Made by a program: the position numbers and the translations under genes
Notes under the pieces: model-generated
What the model saw: only the letters and a program-made list of their open reading frames with translations
Database searches by the model: none
What the model was told of the DNA's origin: nothing
From: Lutraria lutraria
Lineage: Eukaryota > Mollusca > Bivalvia > Venerida > Mactridae
Direction: 5' to 3'
Assembly: GCA_964023205.1 (NCBI GenBank)
Contig: OZ026843.1
Span: forward strand, 5,441,029-5,505,028
DNA length: 64,000 bases
Part shown: piece after piece, positions 42,301 to 52,890 of the stretch
Layout of the letters: every line of letters begins with the position of its first letter
How positions within the stretch are numbered: position 1 is the stretch's first letter

Positions 42301-42531
42301 GTCACTTGTGCACGAAGCTGGAGTCTGATTATACACGCTATTTGGTGAATATTTCTCCTCGACATCATATCGCCGATAATCCGCAGGTCCGTATCCAAAA
42401 TTATGAATATTGTGTCGATAATAGTCCGTATTTTGTGATGTCATATAATTTGACTGCGCATAGTCCTCACTCGGTGGAAACTTGGGCTCCGTGTAAGAAG
42501 CCGGGTTCATTAAAAAGGAACTCATGACCAT
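24468..42531 (-). CDS. Hox4: Hox4 / Deformed-class homeobox transcription factor, complete three-exon gene
   Basis: Sequence-specific nuclear transcription factor that patterns the anterior-posterior axis, binding TAAT-type sites with PBC/TALE cofactors (family knowledge). The coding sequence joins 42531-41928, 25858-25762 and 24708-24468 on the complement: 942 nt, 313 residues plus TGA. Seen in the sequence: N-terminal MVMSSFLMN then [10 protein letters not shown] (residues 1-24), typical of Hox4; His/Gln-rich stretch (about 84-103); Ser/Pro-rich linker (about 104-172); hexapeptide YPWM (185-188); homeodomain 211-270 with [36 protein letters not shown] (W48, F49, Q50, N51, R53 present) and the KLPNTK tail. 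The LVLSER and KLPNTK signatures separate it from Scr/Hox5 and Antp. Both introns are GT-AG with matching phases (1 and 2). The start at 42531 was chosen because MxMSSFL is the usual Hox4 start; an in-frame ATG at 42657 would add 42 residues. It is the only gene recognised in the window. Confidence 0.96.
24709..25761 (-). other. Hox4: Hox4 intron 2 (1053 nt, phase 2), splits the homeobox at Arg24
   Basis: The donor is AATAG|GTATGT at 25761 and the acceptor TTCTTATAG ends at 24709. The split codon (AG + A) restores Arg24, the residue before YLTRRRR, so the homeodomain reads through without gain or loss. The intron is AT-rich and shows no conserved block that I can recognise. Confidence 0.93.
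25762..25858 (-). CDS. Hox4: Hox4 coding exon 2 (first part of homeodomain), 97 nt
   Basis: The acceptor TATTTCCAG lies just before 25858 and the donor AATAG|GTATGT follows 25762. The 97 nt complete codon 202 (Gly), encode 31 full codons and give two bases of an Arg codon. They cover SSNSILSE and homeodomain positions 1-23 ([20 protein letters not shown] then HFN), with Arg24 split by the next intron. The exon is too short for ordinary open-frame searches. It was found because exon 3 begins in the middle of the homeodomain, and both flanking splice phases fit. Confidence 0.95.
32529..32966 (+). pseudogene. C-terminal fragment of LINE reverse transcriptase ORF2
   Basis: An open frame of about 145 codons, entered without a proper start after a TGA at 32526-32528. 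It carries the pattern that follows the RT domain in CR1/L2/RTE/Jockey-like elements: [55 protein letters not shown], then [11 protein letters not shown]. The catalytic RT core and the endonuclease are missing, so it cannot be autonomous. The remaining frame has no stop or frameshift, which suggests a fairly recent insertion. A start such as GTG at 32574 is an artefact of the truncation. Confidence 0.75.
33310..33340 (+). repeat. (TTA)n microsatellite at LINE 3' end
   Basis: About ten uninterrupted TTA units directly after AATAAAG, most simply read as the 3' tail of the LINE fragment. The following bases hold an 11-bp near-duplication (CTTATACGACC / CTTATACGAGC). Confidence 0.85.
35059..35140. 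repeat. 41-bp tandem duplication
   Basis: TGTAGTTTGATTCCATT begins at 35059 and again at 35100, and the two 41-bp copies differ at only a few bases. It lies within Hox4 intron 1. Confidence 0.85.
36585..36600. repeat. Short GAT/AAT microsatellite
   Basis: GATGATGATAATAATAATAG within Hox4 intron 1. Confidence 0.7.
38257..38308. repeat. Perfect 16-bp inverted repeat (hairpin)
   Basis: The arms ATATTATCAAGGACTT (38257-38272) and its exact complement (38293-38308) flank a 20-nt spacer that itself contains the palindrome ACATACGTATGT. It is in Hox4 intron 1. A looser relative is at 45514-45561. Confidence 0.85.
38838..38880. repeat. (GTAT)n / (GT)n simple repeat
   Basis: Interrupted GTATGTATGT and GTGTGTGT units just upstream of the hammerhead-like motif. 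Confidence 0.75.
38905..38946 (+). ncRNA. Hammerhead-like core in a repeat tail (probably inactive)
   Basis: CTGATGA (38905-38911), a short hairpin with GGCC pairing GGTC (38913-38916 with 38922-38925), GAAA (38926-38929), then CGTTT pairing with AAACG (38930-38934 with 38942-38946). This is the order of a type-I hammerhead ribozyme. Against activity: an extra U sits between the CUGAUGA box and stem II, the U expected before the cleavage base is C, and stem I is weak. It may instead be the end of a retroelement such as a Penelope-like element. Confidence 0.3.
41928..42531 (-). CDS. Hox4: Hox4 coding exon 1 (N-terminus, His/Gln-rich region, hexapeptide)
   Basis: Encodes residues 1-201 plus the first base of codon 202. 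It holds the N-terminal Hox4 block, an [13 protein letters not shown] low-complexity stretch, a Ser/Pro/Glu-rich linker and [12 protein letters not shown], the PBC-interaction hexapeptide. The donor reads CAG|GTGAGAA, with the last exon base at 41928, giving a phase-1 intron. Reading past the donor adds a short unrelated tail that soon stops, which supports the splice. The exon is clearly richer in G and C than the surrounding DNA. Confidence 0.95.
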
Positions 42532-42670
42532 TAATAACCGTAGATTTGGTTGTAAATAAACGAGATCCGCTCTATTCACACTATAACGTAAACGCAGTTG
42601 AGTAAGCTCCGCCCCCATTTTTACATATCGATGTACCTCGTGATAAGCGTCGTCCAATCAGAATACATCT
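42532..42670 (-). promoter_or_regulatory. Hox4 proximal promoter / 5' UTR with GC box and CCAAT box
   Basis: Read on the complement, a GC box (GGGGGCGGAGC, about 42606-42616) lies about 80 bp before the chosen start codon. A CCAAT box lies about 125 bp before it, seen as CCAATCAG on the plus strand at 42654-42661. No clear TATA box is visible at the usual spacing. If these motifs are used, transcription starts downstream of 42600, so the in-frame ATG at 42657 would fall outside the mRNA. Function is inferred from motifs only. Confidence 0.5.
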
Positions 42671-45513
42671 GCAACAGGAGTGGTGATCGATCAAATTGCT
42701 GTCAAGATTTTCGTGTTTAGGAATACGCTGTTTATTGTAAAAAATAACTAAGTATATTCGCGTTTTAACCAAAATATTTGTTACAAAAAAATAACGATTA
42801 CGAAATTAAAAATATGCATTTGAAAAATATACGTTTTAAATTGGGCTTTACTAAATTAAATCTGTTCGAATCGCGGATTTAAAATAAAATAGTCTGATGT
42901 ATGATTATGCATTTGACTTTTGTCTAACATTTGTATTTATATTGGATATTAATATCAAGTTAGTAATTTATCTATTTAGATTTTAAGTCAATGCAGAGTA
43001 TTTTTTGCGAATGGACAAACATTGAATAACCGGAATATTCGCAACAATTCTTTAAATTTTGGTGGTTGAACAAATCGGTATTGTATTTTACTTATTTTAA
43101 CAGTAAGAAAACTGATTATGTATTCATACATTTTTTACATAGGTCACAACATTTTTTGTAGGACAACTAAGTAATTTCGATTCACAAAAGTATATCGAAA
43201 ATCGGTTATGTCACTTGAATAATTAACCGAAATCATAGCATTATAACAATATTAACTTAAGACGCTGATCTGGTATTTTGTTGATATGAATAGAACATTT
43301 CATTCATTAACAATTTATCAATAGCGAAATTAAATTGTAATTAACGTGTATATTGTCGCCTAGCTAAATCGAAATTCTTTGTAGGACATTATGTATTTCG
43401 TCTTGACAAAAAATCGGCATGAGAAATTTAAAAATCTCGCTTTGTGATTATAATCCCATCAAAGTGTTTGCTACCCCTAAATTATTTCCAGTTTGTTATT
43501 AAATTACCAAGATTAAAAGACATTGACTATTCAAACGGTCCGTTAATATGAGAGAACTTCGGCTATTTGAACTGAATCGAAGGTCGACATCTCGGCTCAA
43601 TAAAAACAAGTCATTAGATCGACATTGCTCTTCATGTACCATTTATCATTTTAATAGTCACCCCCCTATCACGCGGTCGCGTGCCATAGAAAACATTATA
43701 TAATTGCACGAGTTGACAATCATATTGGCATAATTAGAGGTTGAAAATACAAATGCTCATTGGAAAATTATTACTCTGGCGTCCCCAGAAAGAAACATTA
43801 ATCTTTAATATCCAGGGAATACGGTGTCAAGTTGTGTTGTTCCTATGTGCTAATGAATGTTCAAGTTTGTCGTGCATTACACACATATTTCACCCGCAAA
43901 GTGAAGTCCCTAGACAATATTTGGGGCCATTTTATTATTAGAACAATTTGGGAGAAATCATTTGTGGAATATCACTCTCGAATATTTGGAAATAAATATT
44001 CTATAATGTCCAATATCAAATGAGTCATTAACCATACATGTGTGATTTGCTTACATAAAAATATTTTTAAAAAACACAATTAATGTAACCAAGAACGTAC
44101 GTTACTAAATTTATGAACGTTGCCATAAAAATATTTAAGATCGTTTTAAACAATTCGAAAGAACTAAAACAACAAGCAAAAAAAAAACGTAACAATACAT
44201 TATTATTATTCTGATTAATTCTTAGGACCAGGAAAATAAAAACATATAATAATTTGTTACTTAGAATAATATAAGTAATTGCCGACTAGCTGATAGATGT
44301 AATTCTTTAGTGATGTATATAAGATGACTATTTACTCTCGCCACAATATTCTATGATACATATAATATGATAGTTTATAAAATAGTTGGGGAGATTTCTG
44401 CTGTATTATTATTATATTTTTATAGAACTGTTATCTTCAAAGTATCAATTTCAAGTACATTATAATTATGCATCTTTAATTTACACACAATAATTGAATG
44501 CCCATTGAACATTTACTTTATTGCAAAGCAATAGGTACCTCTGTTGTATACCAAAACACAATCTTCGATTTGACGTAAAAATTGAAAAAATGCGCAGACA
44601 ATATGCTGAAAATAGGAACGTGTTTTTTTTAAATATTTTGATTTCGGACAATCTGAATACATTGTATATACAATATAAAAAAAACTTGATATTGCTAGGT
44701 CCTTAGCGATAACTGATTTGCGACAGTTTTTAATCGTGTCTACTTAAGACCATTTATAACGCTAAGTGCTTACATTATTTTTATCATACAAACTTCAAAA
44801 TCAAACAGAATCGTTAGTTTTGTTCACTAAATGTGTGATTCAAAGTCAATGAAAAATAATGATAACCGTATTTTTTAAACAATTTATCCAAAGTCACGGA
44901 CAATGATTTCTTGTAAGTTTATTTAGACTAAGCTGTGAGAATTGAAATATTAGACCACTGAATATTCACATTAACGTATATCTGGATATTTGAACAATCT
45001 GTGACATAGAAATAGTATTTATTAGCTATCATAATACTACTAATAATAAATTTACGACTGAAGTATCTGCTTATGGCTCTTATAAATCGTATACACAATG
45101 TATTTGTATAGTCGTTAATGAGATCGATCTTTATCCTTGTATAAAAACGTAAGTATAAAAATACTGAAAACACTTCATTTGAAATACAGTAACTGTTTTA
45201 GAGTCGCTCATTATGAGTGTTGATAAGTACCAGCCTCATACATATATAACCCTCATACACAACATAGATATTAATCATCCGGGTTTTTATACAGTAAGCC
45301 AGAGCACCGGTATTGCTCTAGATTGTATAAAAAATAAGTCACTAAAACAGAATTTACGGGGCCAATGTGAATAAAACATGACCTCTGGTTATCTATCTTT
45401 CTAGCGAGTGTATTGGGCCTTTAAATATGTGTTCACTTTCGAAATGGAATAAAGAAAAATGCATAATTGCGAACGTTGAAAAAAGTCGTGAAAAGGCAAA
45501 CATACTCATAACC

Positions 45514-45561
45514 ATGATCAAGGACGTATGTACTGGTATGTATATAAGTCCTTGTAATCAT
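45514..45561. repeat. Imperfect inverted repeat related to the 38.3-kb hairpin
   Basis: ATGATCAAGGAC (45514-45525) faces GTCCTTGTAATCAT (45548-45561), with a GTATGT-containing spacer. The arms share the ATCAAGGAC core with the hairpin at 38257-38308. Confidence 0.5.
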
Positions 45562-45713
45562 TAATATCATTATCATCATATCTAAAGTAAGCGATTAGAA
45601 AGCCACTAGTCTACAAGACACAACGTCGCATTCAAAAGCAATTTTGTTTTCATATTCTCAATTATTTCGCAGAAGGTCTGTTTGTAAAATATAGCACACT
45701 ATGGATTTATCCT

Positions 45714-45765
45714 GAAGAAGGCGTGCAGTACTATGATGCTGGGACGTTGTTTTAATACATTTAGA
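45714..45765 (+). repeat. Second CTGAxGA...ACGTT...TTTTAATA repeat tail
   Basis: CTGAAGAAGGC, then about 20 nt, then GGGACGTTGTTTTAATAC. It resembles the layout of the 38.9-kb motif, but the GAAA box is changed to GGGA. Probably a diverged copy of the same repeat family. Confidence 0.3.
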
Positions 45766-47101
45766 AATTCAAGGCGTGTTGCTGTTGTTGTTTAAGCTGT
45801 TTTTCAGGTTTGTGTGTAAAATCTCGAATGAACAACATTAGCATGTTTATAAATACTCGTACAAAAACTGTATACTAATTGCGGTTTCGGTCTGGAATTG
45901 TTTTCAATTGCCAATAAACATTCCTTACAACTAAAAAGACCGCATGGATCAGCGTCATCGTTCCTAACTTTAATTCAAATTTGAAAAATGCACTATGAGG
46001 AAAAAATGTGGACGTATTTTTGAATCATTAGGAACTAGACAAACGTGATGGACTTTTTTAAGATTCCACACGAAAGCGGGAAATCTTTCAACATAATTAT
46101 GAAATCTTCTAACATCTGACTCAAGGTTGGAAGATTTTAAATCAAGCTTATCGGTAACAAGTGTCCATAATCAACATATACCTGCTAGCTGATAAGCCTG
46201 GCGTTTAATCAAATAAGTAACAGAGATATAGAAGCCACGAACTAAGTACAAACTTGCCCGGGATGCGATTACAATTTATATGCTCAGGCACATGTGTTTA
46301 TGTTAACATTTCTCTATACACGTCTTCGAATGTTGATTTAACTGTAAAAATCAGGTATCTTGACACACTTTTCGGCCCAGCTATTTGTAATCATGACTTA
46401 CACTTTGTGTTGATTTATTATTTTGCACAAAATCTAATGTTGTATGTAGTGGCCTGTTTCAATTTTGAACACAATGCATAAGAACAATTGGAACGATGTG
46501 AAAAATAGAAAATAATAAAATAAAAATAGAATATGATATGAAAAACAACACTTTTTACCTTAAAAATTTATATATGCGATCTATAAAACTAATTATATAT
46601 TCAAATTAAATTATCTATAAAATATAAATTTGTCTATTTTATATTCTTTATATGTAATACCCAATAAATCGTATTAATGTTATTTTATTGGATACTCCTA
46701 ATTTCCCTCATATAGAAAATCCCTAACTGCCACCGTGAATAAATATTTATTTTTATTACATTTTTATGGCTTGTATGACACGATTTTTAATCTCATAATA
46801 ATTCAATTCTAATGATAATGGCCGCTCAAACACCACTATACTGTTAAAAAGACGTACACACATTAATAAAACGCGTCAACAAAATCGTATATATCTTATA
46901 GACAATTTACATAATGAGAGAAAGATAATGTCAGTACTGCTGATGTAGTTGCGATATCAAGATAATAAATTGATAATAACGGGGGTGATAAATCTGTTAC
47001 TGAACAATTAAGACATATGCGCATCAATGTATTGACGTCCTGTTGACGGGTTTTGACGGCTAGTATAAGGTTATGGGTGGGGCAGATGTTTCCGTGGTGT
47101 A

Positions 47102-47215
47102 GGTATCGGGTAAAGTTTGATAGAAATCTGACGAGTGTTGGTGACAAATGAGCTTCAAGGTTTCGGGGTAAATTCGATTGGGATCGGAGGGTGTTGGTGA
47201 CTAATGAGTCTTGAT
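47102..47215. repeat. Degenerate 57-bp tandem repeat in a G-rich segment
   Basis: Two adjacent 57-bp units start with GGTATCGGGTAAA (47102) and GGTTTCGGGGTAAA (47159), each containing GTGTTGGTGAC(A/T)AATGAG. A further loose relative, ATCGATGACTAATGGG, is near 47391. The plus strand is unusually G-rich from about 47040 to 47455. Confidence 0.6.
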
Positions 47216-47455
47216 ATGGTCAGTTCTGTCTACGGAGGAGGGAAAAGTGGTATTATGTTTGTATAGAAATGAACTAACTTTGATAAGGATCGGGCGAAAA
47301 AATAGTGATACTAAATATTGGGTGTCTGAGTGGGTGGAGAAGTTTTAAAATAAATATCGACTCAGGCAATGATTAGGGATCTAATTTTAGTATCGATGAC
47401 TAATGGGATATGATAGGGGTCTGGAGAGTCTGGGTGGGAGGAGAACCCTCTACTT

Positions 47456-50239
47456 GTTGTTTTTCTTTAAGAACATACACACTTCAGTCCAACTAGAAAC
47501 TAGGGTTGAATAGTTCATTAGGAAGTATCTCCGTCTTACTGATTATCATAATTTGTTTTTTTATGTGCGTAAACATGTAAAATGTAATTTTATGAAATAA
47601 ATATCAATTCAACTTTTGCGTATAAAATCAAACTATGACCGTATGACATTGTTTAAGCTATGACATTTGTGTAGGTAATTCTTCATTGTGTGACTGTACG
47701 ACTAAATGTGATATAGCTAGCTACGATTTGGGGACCGGTTATAAATGATGGTCTAAAAGATCCATTTTCACAGAAAAATAACTAAGTATCTTTTTTATAG
47801 AGAAAGAACAAAGCTTTAGATGATAGATAGATATATCTTAAATAAAATATGTGTTTTAAATGTGCAGACGATTATTCTTATTTTCTGTTACATAATGTAA
47901 TCATCATTTAAAATATCCGAATATCTGTATTGTGTTAACAGTCGTTTCAATTGGAAAGGAACGTTTCACAATAAGTACGGCATTTAACTTCAAAACAACG
48001 AAGACAGACTGGAATGCATGCGAAATGATCCAACTAATGGCACTCGAGTTGATTTCTGATATATTCAATGCAAGAGCATTACAAAACAATTATTTCAAGT
48101 AGGAATGGATCTCGTGCTGTCTATACTCAAGATGGCGGAGATTCCGGCTGTGCCAATGGTTGTGGAAAAATCTCCGTCATACCGTCACACAGTTAAGCAA
48201 ATGATATTCGCCAGCCGTCATCATTATACTACATATTAGACATATTGAGCTGGGAGATTTTCTGGAAGATTTATCACTCTTGATAAGCCATCTGGGATAA
48301 TTACTAGATAAAATATTACAACTATCAAAATCTGGGGCCTGTTCTTACTCGGTCAAAATATTAAGTATATTGCGCGTTGAACGCCATAAATTATGTCGTC
48401 ATAAAACTGAGCTAAGCGATCTGTCTAAGAATGCATCATTTTCATTGGTTAATATTAGACCAAAGCAAATAATAAAATGAAAATAGAATAAATAATAATA
48501 ATAATAATTTTCTGAAAATGTTTCCTCTCTGTCAAAGTAGACCCTAATGGGTAAGATAACGAACTTGACCGATTTGGGAAGTTTGGGAACCAGTCTAAAT
48601 GTCTTAATTTCTGTTGTTGTTTTCTTTTAGTAAGAAAATAATAACCGACTCTATAAACTATTATTTACATTAAAAGGGTCCCGTCTGGCGGGATTGTGCA
48701 CCTAACTCGTGTGTCAGTCTCAGTGTTGTTTGTATAAGACCTAAAACTTGGTCAAGTTGTTTGTATAATGATATTAACATGTTTATTAGTATCAATATAC
48801 AACATTATGCAGAAGATAATGTTACATAATTACGTTATCAAAATCATCAGATGATTTGGTAAAAAATAAGCAAATTTGCGATGACAGCTAAATGTGTCGA
48901 TAAGGTGGATAAATTCAAAATATACCTCGATTATCGGAAATGCATCTCCGATTGCTTTGTTTAAGGTGTGAGCATTGGGACTTGATTGTTGAGACTATTT
49001 GTCAATGTGTAAAAATCATGAAATTATCACTGCGAGTTTTGCAAAATATTATCAAAATCTACACTCGCTGTAGACTGAATGTCTATAGTCATTATGAAAA
49101 TAAATATTATCGATACATCTCCTCTCGTTCGTTTCACAGGCTCATTACTATTGGTTCTATTTTTGCCTAACTACGACGAGATGAAAATTTAAACGTGTAA
49201 CCATGGTGTTTACGTCCTATCTAAACCAGATATACGTCGTTGCTAGGCGAAATGAATATTTTCTCAGTGTATAAAACAGTTCAGTTAATTCATTATGGAC
49301 TCATTACGTGAGATGAACTATTTTCAAGAAAATACAAGAAAACAAAAATTTACACACTGAGACATATGAGTAAATGACTTGATGTACATAAAATTTGCTT
49401 GTTAACATATATTTCACTCTCGAATTGCATAGATAATGTTTAGAAGTTTTTTAATTAAGTTTGAAAACTAACGAATATCATTTTGCGACAGGGGAGTTAA
49501 CTCGATGATCTAATTGTTTCATAGATAAGTGCGCATGCGCGTAAACCATAAGTGGATATGATATTCATGTTGTTATTAAGACATATTTAAACCCAATACT
49601 AGCATATCTCAATTACAATTAATTTGAATTCTACTTTGTTATGTTGTGTTCTGTTCTGTGATAACGAACACATTAAGTAAAGGTCAAGTTTGTCATTTAT
49701 TATGTTTAGCATTTATTTACATTGTTGTTTATTTAACTAAAATCTATTGATAATCAGAGACAGTTATCTATGTCTCTGTCATAATCAAAAAGACTATGCC
49801 ATCCCGAACTGGAATTTATTTTCATACCGTATGCTCGATACTGCTTGTAGTATCTACAAATGTGTGGTTAGCTCAATATCAAATAGGTAAGATATCTAAA
49901 AGTATAATATCCTATTTTTTTACGATGCTACGACAACAATGCATTCCAAATGACAATTATGACGTTCAATAAAATGACGTTACAAATTGATTAATTCGTG
50001 TCCACATCGTTTTTTTTTTGCATTCAAATTCTATAAACAATACAGACATTGAACTGATAGCGTCAGAAAAACGTTATCTTCGCAAACGTATTGAGAGAAA
50101 CGTATATGCTGTTAAATGGACGAACTTGTCGTTACTAACCAAACAAACATCACATACTTGTGTAGCTATACCATGTTTAGTTAAACTGGTTCCCGTTGAC
50201 TTGTGTGCACAGCAACATGGAACGGGGACCTGTTTAATG
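47456..50239. other. Intergenic DNA before the 83-bp satellite
   Basis: No gene recognised. It holds the (AAT)n run at 48489 and a YY1-like AAGATGGCGG at about 48129. Positions 50168-50239 carry diverged sequence resembling satellite units. Confidence 0.5.
48489..48512. repeat. (AAT)n microsatellite
   Basis: About seven AAT units, AATAATAATAATAATAAT, in upstream intergenic DNA. Confidence 0.8.
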
Positions 50240-51400
50240 TTTAGTCTGGTTCCATGCCTAACATTCCTTCGATTATCACGTAGAATCAAGGGCATGTAAT
50301 CCAGACTATACCATGTTTAGTGTGGTTCCCTGCCTAACATTCCGATTATAGTCGATTATCACGTAGTATTAGGGGCAGGTAATCCAGGCTTCACCATGTT
50401 TAGTCTGGTTTCTGTCTAATATTCCGATTATAATCGATTATCACTTAGTATCAGGTGCAGGTAATCCATTCTATTCCATGTTTAGTATGGTTCCCTGCCT
50501 AATATTCCGACTATAATCGTTTATCACGTAGTATCAGGTGCAGGTAATCCATGCTATTCCGTGTTTAGTATGGTTCCCTGCCTAATATTCCGACTATAAT
50601 CGATTATCATGTAGTATCAGGGGCAGGTAGTCCAGGCTATACCATGTCTAGTCTGGTTCCCTGCCTAATATTTCGATTATATATGATTATCATGTAGTAT
50701 CAGGGGCAGGTAATCCAGACTATACCATGTTTAGTATGGTTCCCTGCCTAATATTTCGATTATATATGATTATCATGTAGTATCAGGGGCAGGTAATCCA
50801 GACTATACCATGTTTAGTATGGTTCCCTGCCTAATATTTCGATTATATATGATTATCATGTAGTATCAGGGGCAGGTAATCCAGACTATACCACGTTTAG
50901 TATGGTCCCCTGCCTAATATTTCGATTATATATGATTATCATGTAGTATCAGGGGCAGGTAATCCAGGCTATACCATGTCTAGTCTGGTTCCCTGCCTAA
51001 TATTTCGATTATATTTGATTATCATGTAGTATCAGGGGCAGGTAATCCAGACTATACCACGTTTAGTATGGTCCCCTGCCTAATATTTCGATTATATATG
51101 ATTATCATGTAGTATCAGGGGCAGGTAATCCAGGCTATACCATGTCTAGTCCGGCAACCCTGCCTAATATTTCGATTATATTTGATTATCATGTAGTATC
51201 AGGGGCAGGTAATCCAGGCTATACCATGTTTAGTATGGTTCCCTGCCTAATATTTCGATTATATTTGATTATCATGTAGTATCAGGGGCAGGTAATCCAG
51301 GCTATACCACGTTTAGTATGGTTCCCTGCCTAATATTTCGATTATATTTGATTATCATGTAGTATCAGGGGCAGGTAATCCAGGCTATACCATGTTTAGC
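50240..51400. repeat. 83-bp satellite-like tandem array, about 14 copies
   Basis: Units spaced exactly 83 bp are built on CAGGGGCAGGTAATCCAG, CTATACCATGTTTAGT, TGGTTCCCTGCCTAATATT and GATTATCATGTAGTAT. The first spacing is 77 bp and the early copies are more diverged; the later ones are nearly identical, suggesting recent expansion at the right side. Each unit can fold by pairing GGCAGG with CCTGCC and ACCAT with ATGGT. The array lies about 7.7 kb upstream of the Hox4 start and ends directly at a SINE. Confidence 0.93.
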
Positions 51401-51604
51401 AACAATTTGTTTGTTTGTTTATATCGGGTTTTACGTCCATTTTCAACAGTCATATTAGGCGGAAACCTAACCATAATTCCCGGGAAGAAGCAGTACTAGA
51501 CTCCCATCTGGTCGGTAGCGGGGCTCGAACCCATGACCCTCTATCAGTAAGAGGGTAGAGTGATTTGAAGTCAACGACCTTAACCAGTCGACAACGGAGG
51601 TGGG
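51401..51604 (-). mobile_element. tRNA-derived SINE abutting the satellite
   Basis: On the complement, box A TGGTTAAGGTCG (51575-51586) and box B GGGTTCGAGCCC (51521-51532) have tRNA-like spacing. A core follows, then the tail ATGGACGTAAAACCC and (AAAC)n next to the satellite end. The tRNA-like head is well preserved, but the long body and A-rich tail mark it as a SINE and not a tRNA gene. Confidence 0.8.
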
Positions 51605-52674
51605 ACGCTTAGGAACAAGATGTTTTGCACATTTGAAAAAAGGTAAAATGTTGATTATGGATTTATTAACATCACATCAGGTGTATTAAGTCAATGTAAC
51701 CAAGCGATTAGAACATGTAGACGTCGAAATAGAATTCGCGGTTTTCTTTAGTTAATGTTTAAGAATGAGTTGATAAGACGCACTTTATATATATTTTAAC
51801 ATTTTGATTACAACTAGAATACATTTCTTAATTACCCAGCTTATCGCGACAGATAATGACATAGTGATTAAAACCGGTCGTAGTAAGTTTTCAAAATAAA
51901 TATCCTTAAGTAATGTTATACCGAATTTTTTGTTCATATGATATCATTTATTTACTTGAGGACATTATGCGAAGCAATCGTGACTGTAAAATATACAGAC
52001 AACGACTACAAGTTGCTACTAGGTATATCAGATCCTGGACGGTATCCTTAAAATAAACCACAAATAAAAGTGCGCATTAAAACAACGCTTCGACTTTTTT
52101 TGACATCCGAAATGAGTCATCGTATGTATAACAAGCAATTAGCGAGTAATTAATTATTCAACTTCACTTTTTTATTTTGTTTTACGATTGTATAGGTGCA
52201 ACTCACACCTGTTCATGTGGGAACAATTGTATACGCGAAGAGGTGTTGTTGGAAATTCAACATGTACAAAACATGTTAATACGTATTTGTCTTAAATGAG
52301 CAGATGGAAAAAATCAGAGCTGACGACAATTTATCAAAGTCATGTGACTAATTAATCAGACACTCCCGTATCATCAACACCACACGACGTTAGAATGACC
52401 ACTTGTCAAATGCTGTGGTCATCTGCAAAATGTCCACCTTAGTTCAGAGCATGAACATGACGATTTTACGCAGTCAAAATGTCGAAAAGTGAAATACGCT
52501 TCCGTAGTTTTATGTAGGTTGACCTCAAGATTTGATTTATTAGAAAAGCAAACTTTTTGCTCGCTCAACATAAAAACGGTTGACATTGTTGAACTAACAA
52601 ACTATTATCTAATTCATATACTACTAGAAATAACCGTAACTTCTGCGGACTTAACATTGTAGAAGCTGAAAACA

Positions 52675-52890
52675 CATTGTATTTTGTCTGAGGTTTAACG
52701 TCGCATTTAATAAGGGAGAAATACCACAGATGTACTCATTGGTAGAGCCATCGACCCTTGGCTCTATGGACAGATTCTTCACATGCGGAATTTGTTTTAC
52801 GGAGTACGGAAAGGGTTTGAACTCACCGCCACGAGAGGTAAGTGATTACTAGTCAGAGACGCTAACCACTGGATCTTGGAGGCTCCCAAG
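52675..52890 (-). mobile_element. Second tRNA-derived SINE copy, diverged
   Basis: On the complement, box A AGTGGTTAGCGTC (about 52858-52870), box B GAGTTCAAACCC (52813-52824) and the tail GCGACGTTAAACCTCAGAC. It shares its tail type with the copy at 51401-51604 but differs in the head. Confidence 0.65.

Larger units (their letters stand above)
42671..47040. other. Upstream intergenic DNA next to the Hox4 promoter
   Basis: Very AT-rich. No coding exon and no mir-10-like sequence were found by eye on either strand. Two diverged repeat fragments are listed separately. Confidence 0.55.

Noticed and set aside
42005..42527. Plus-strand frames antisense to Hox4 exon 1
   Set aside because: Shadows of the Hox4 coding sequence; no independent features.
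51401..51604. Possible true tRNA gene (box A and box B present)
   Set aside because: No closed acceptor stem, and the sequence continues into a SINE body and AAAC-type tail.
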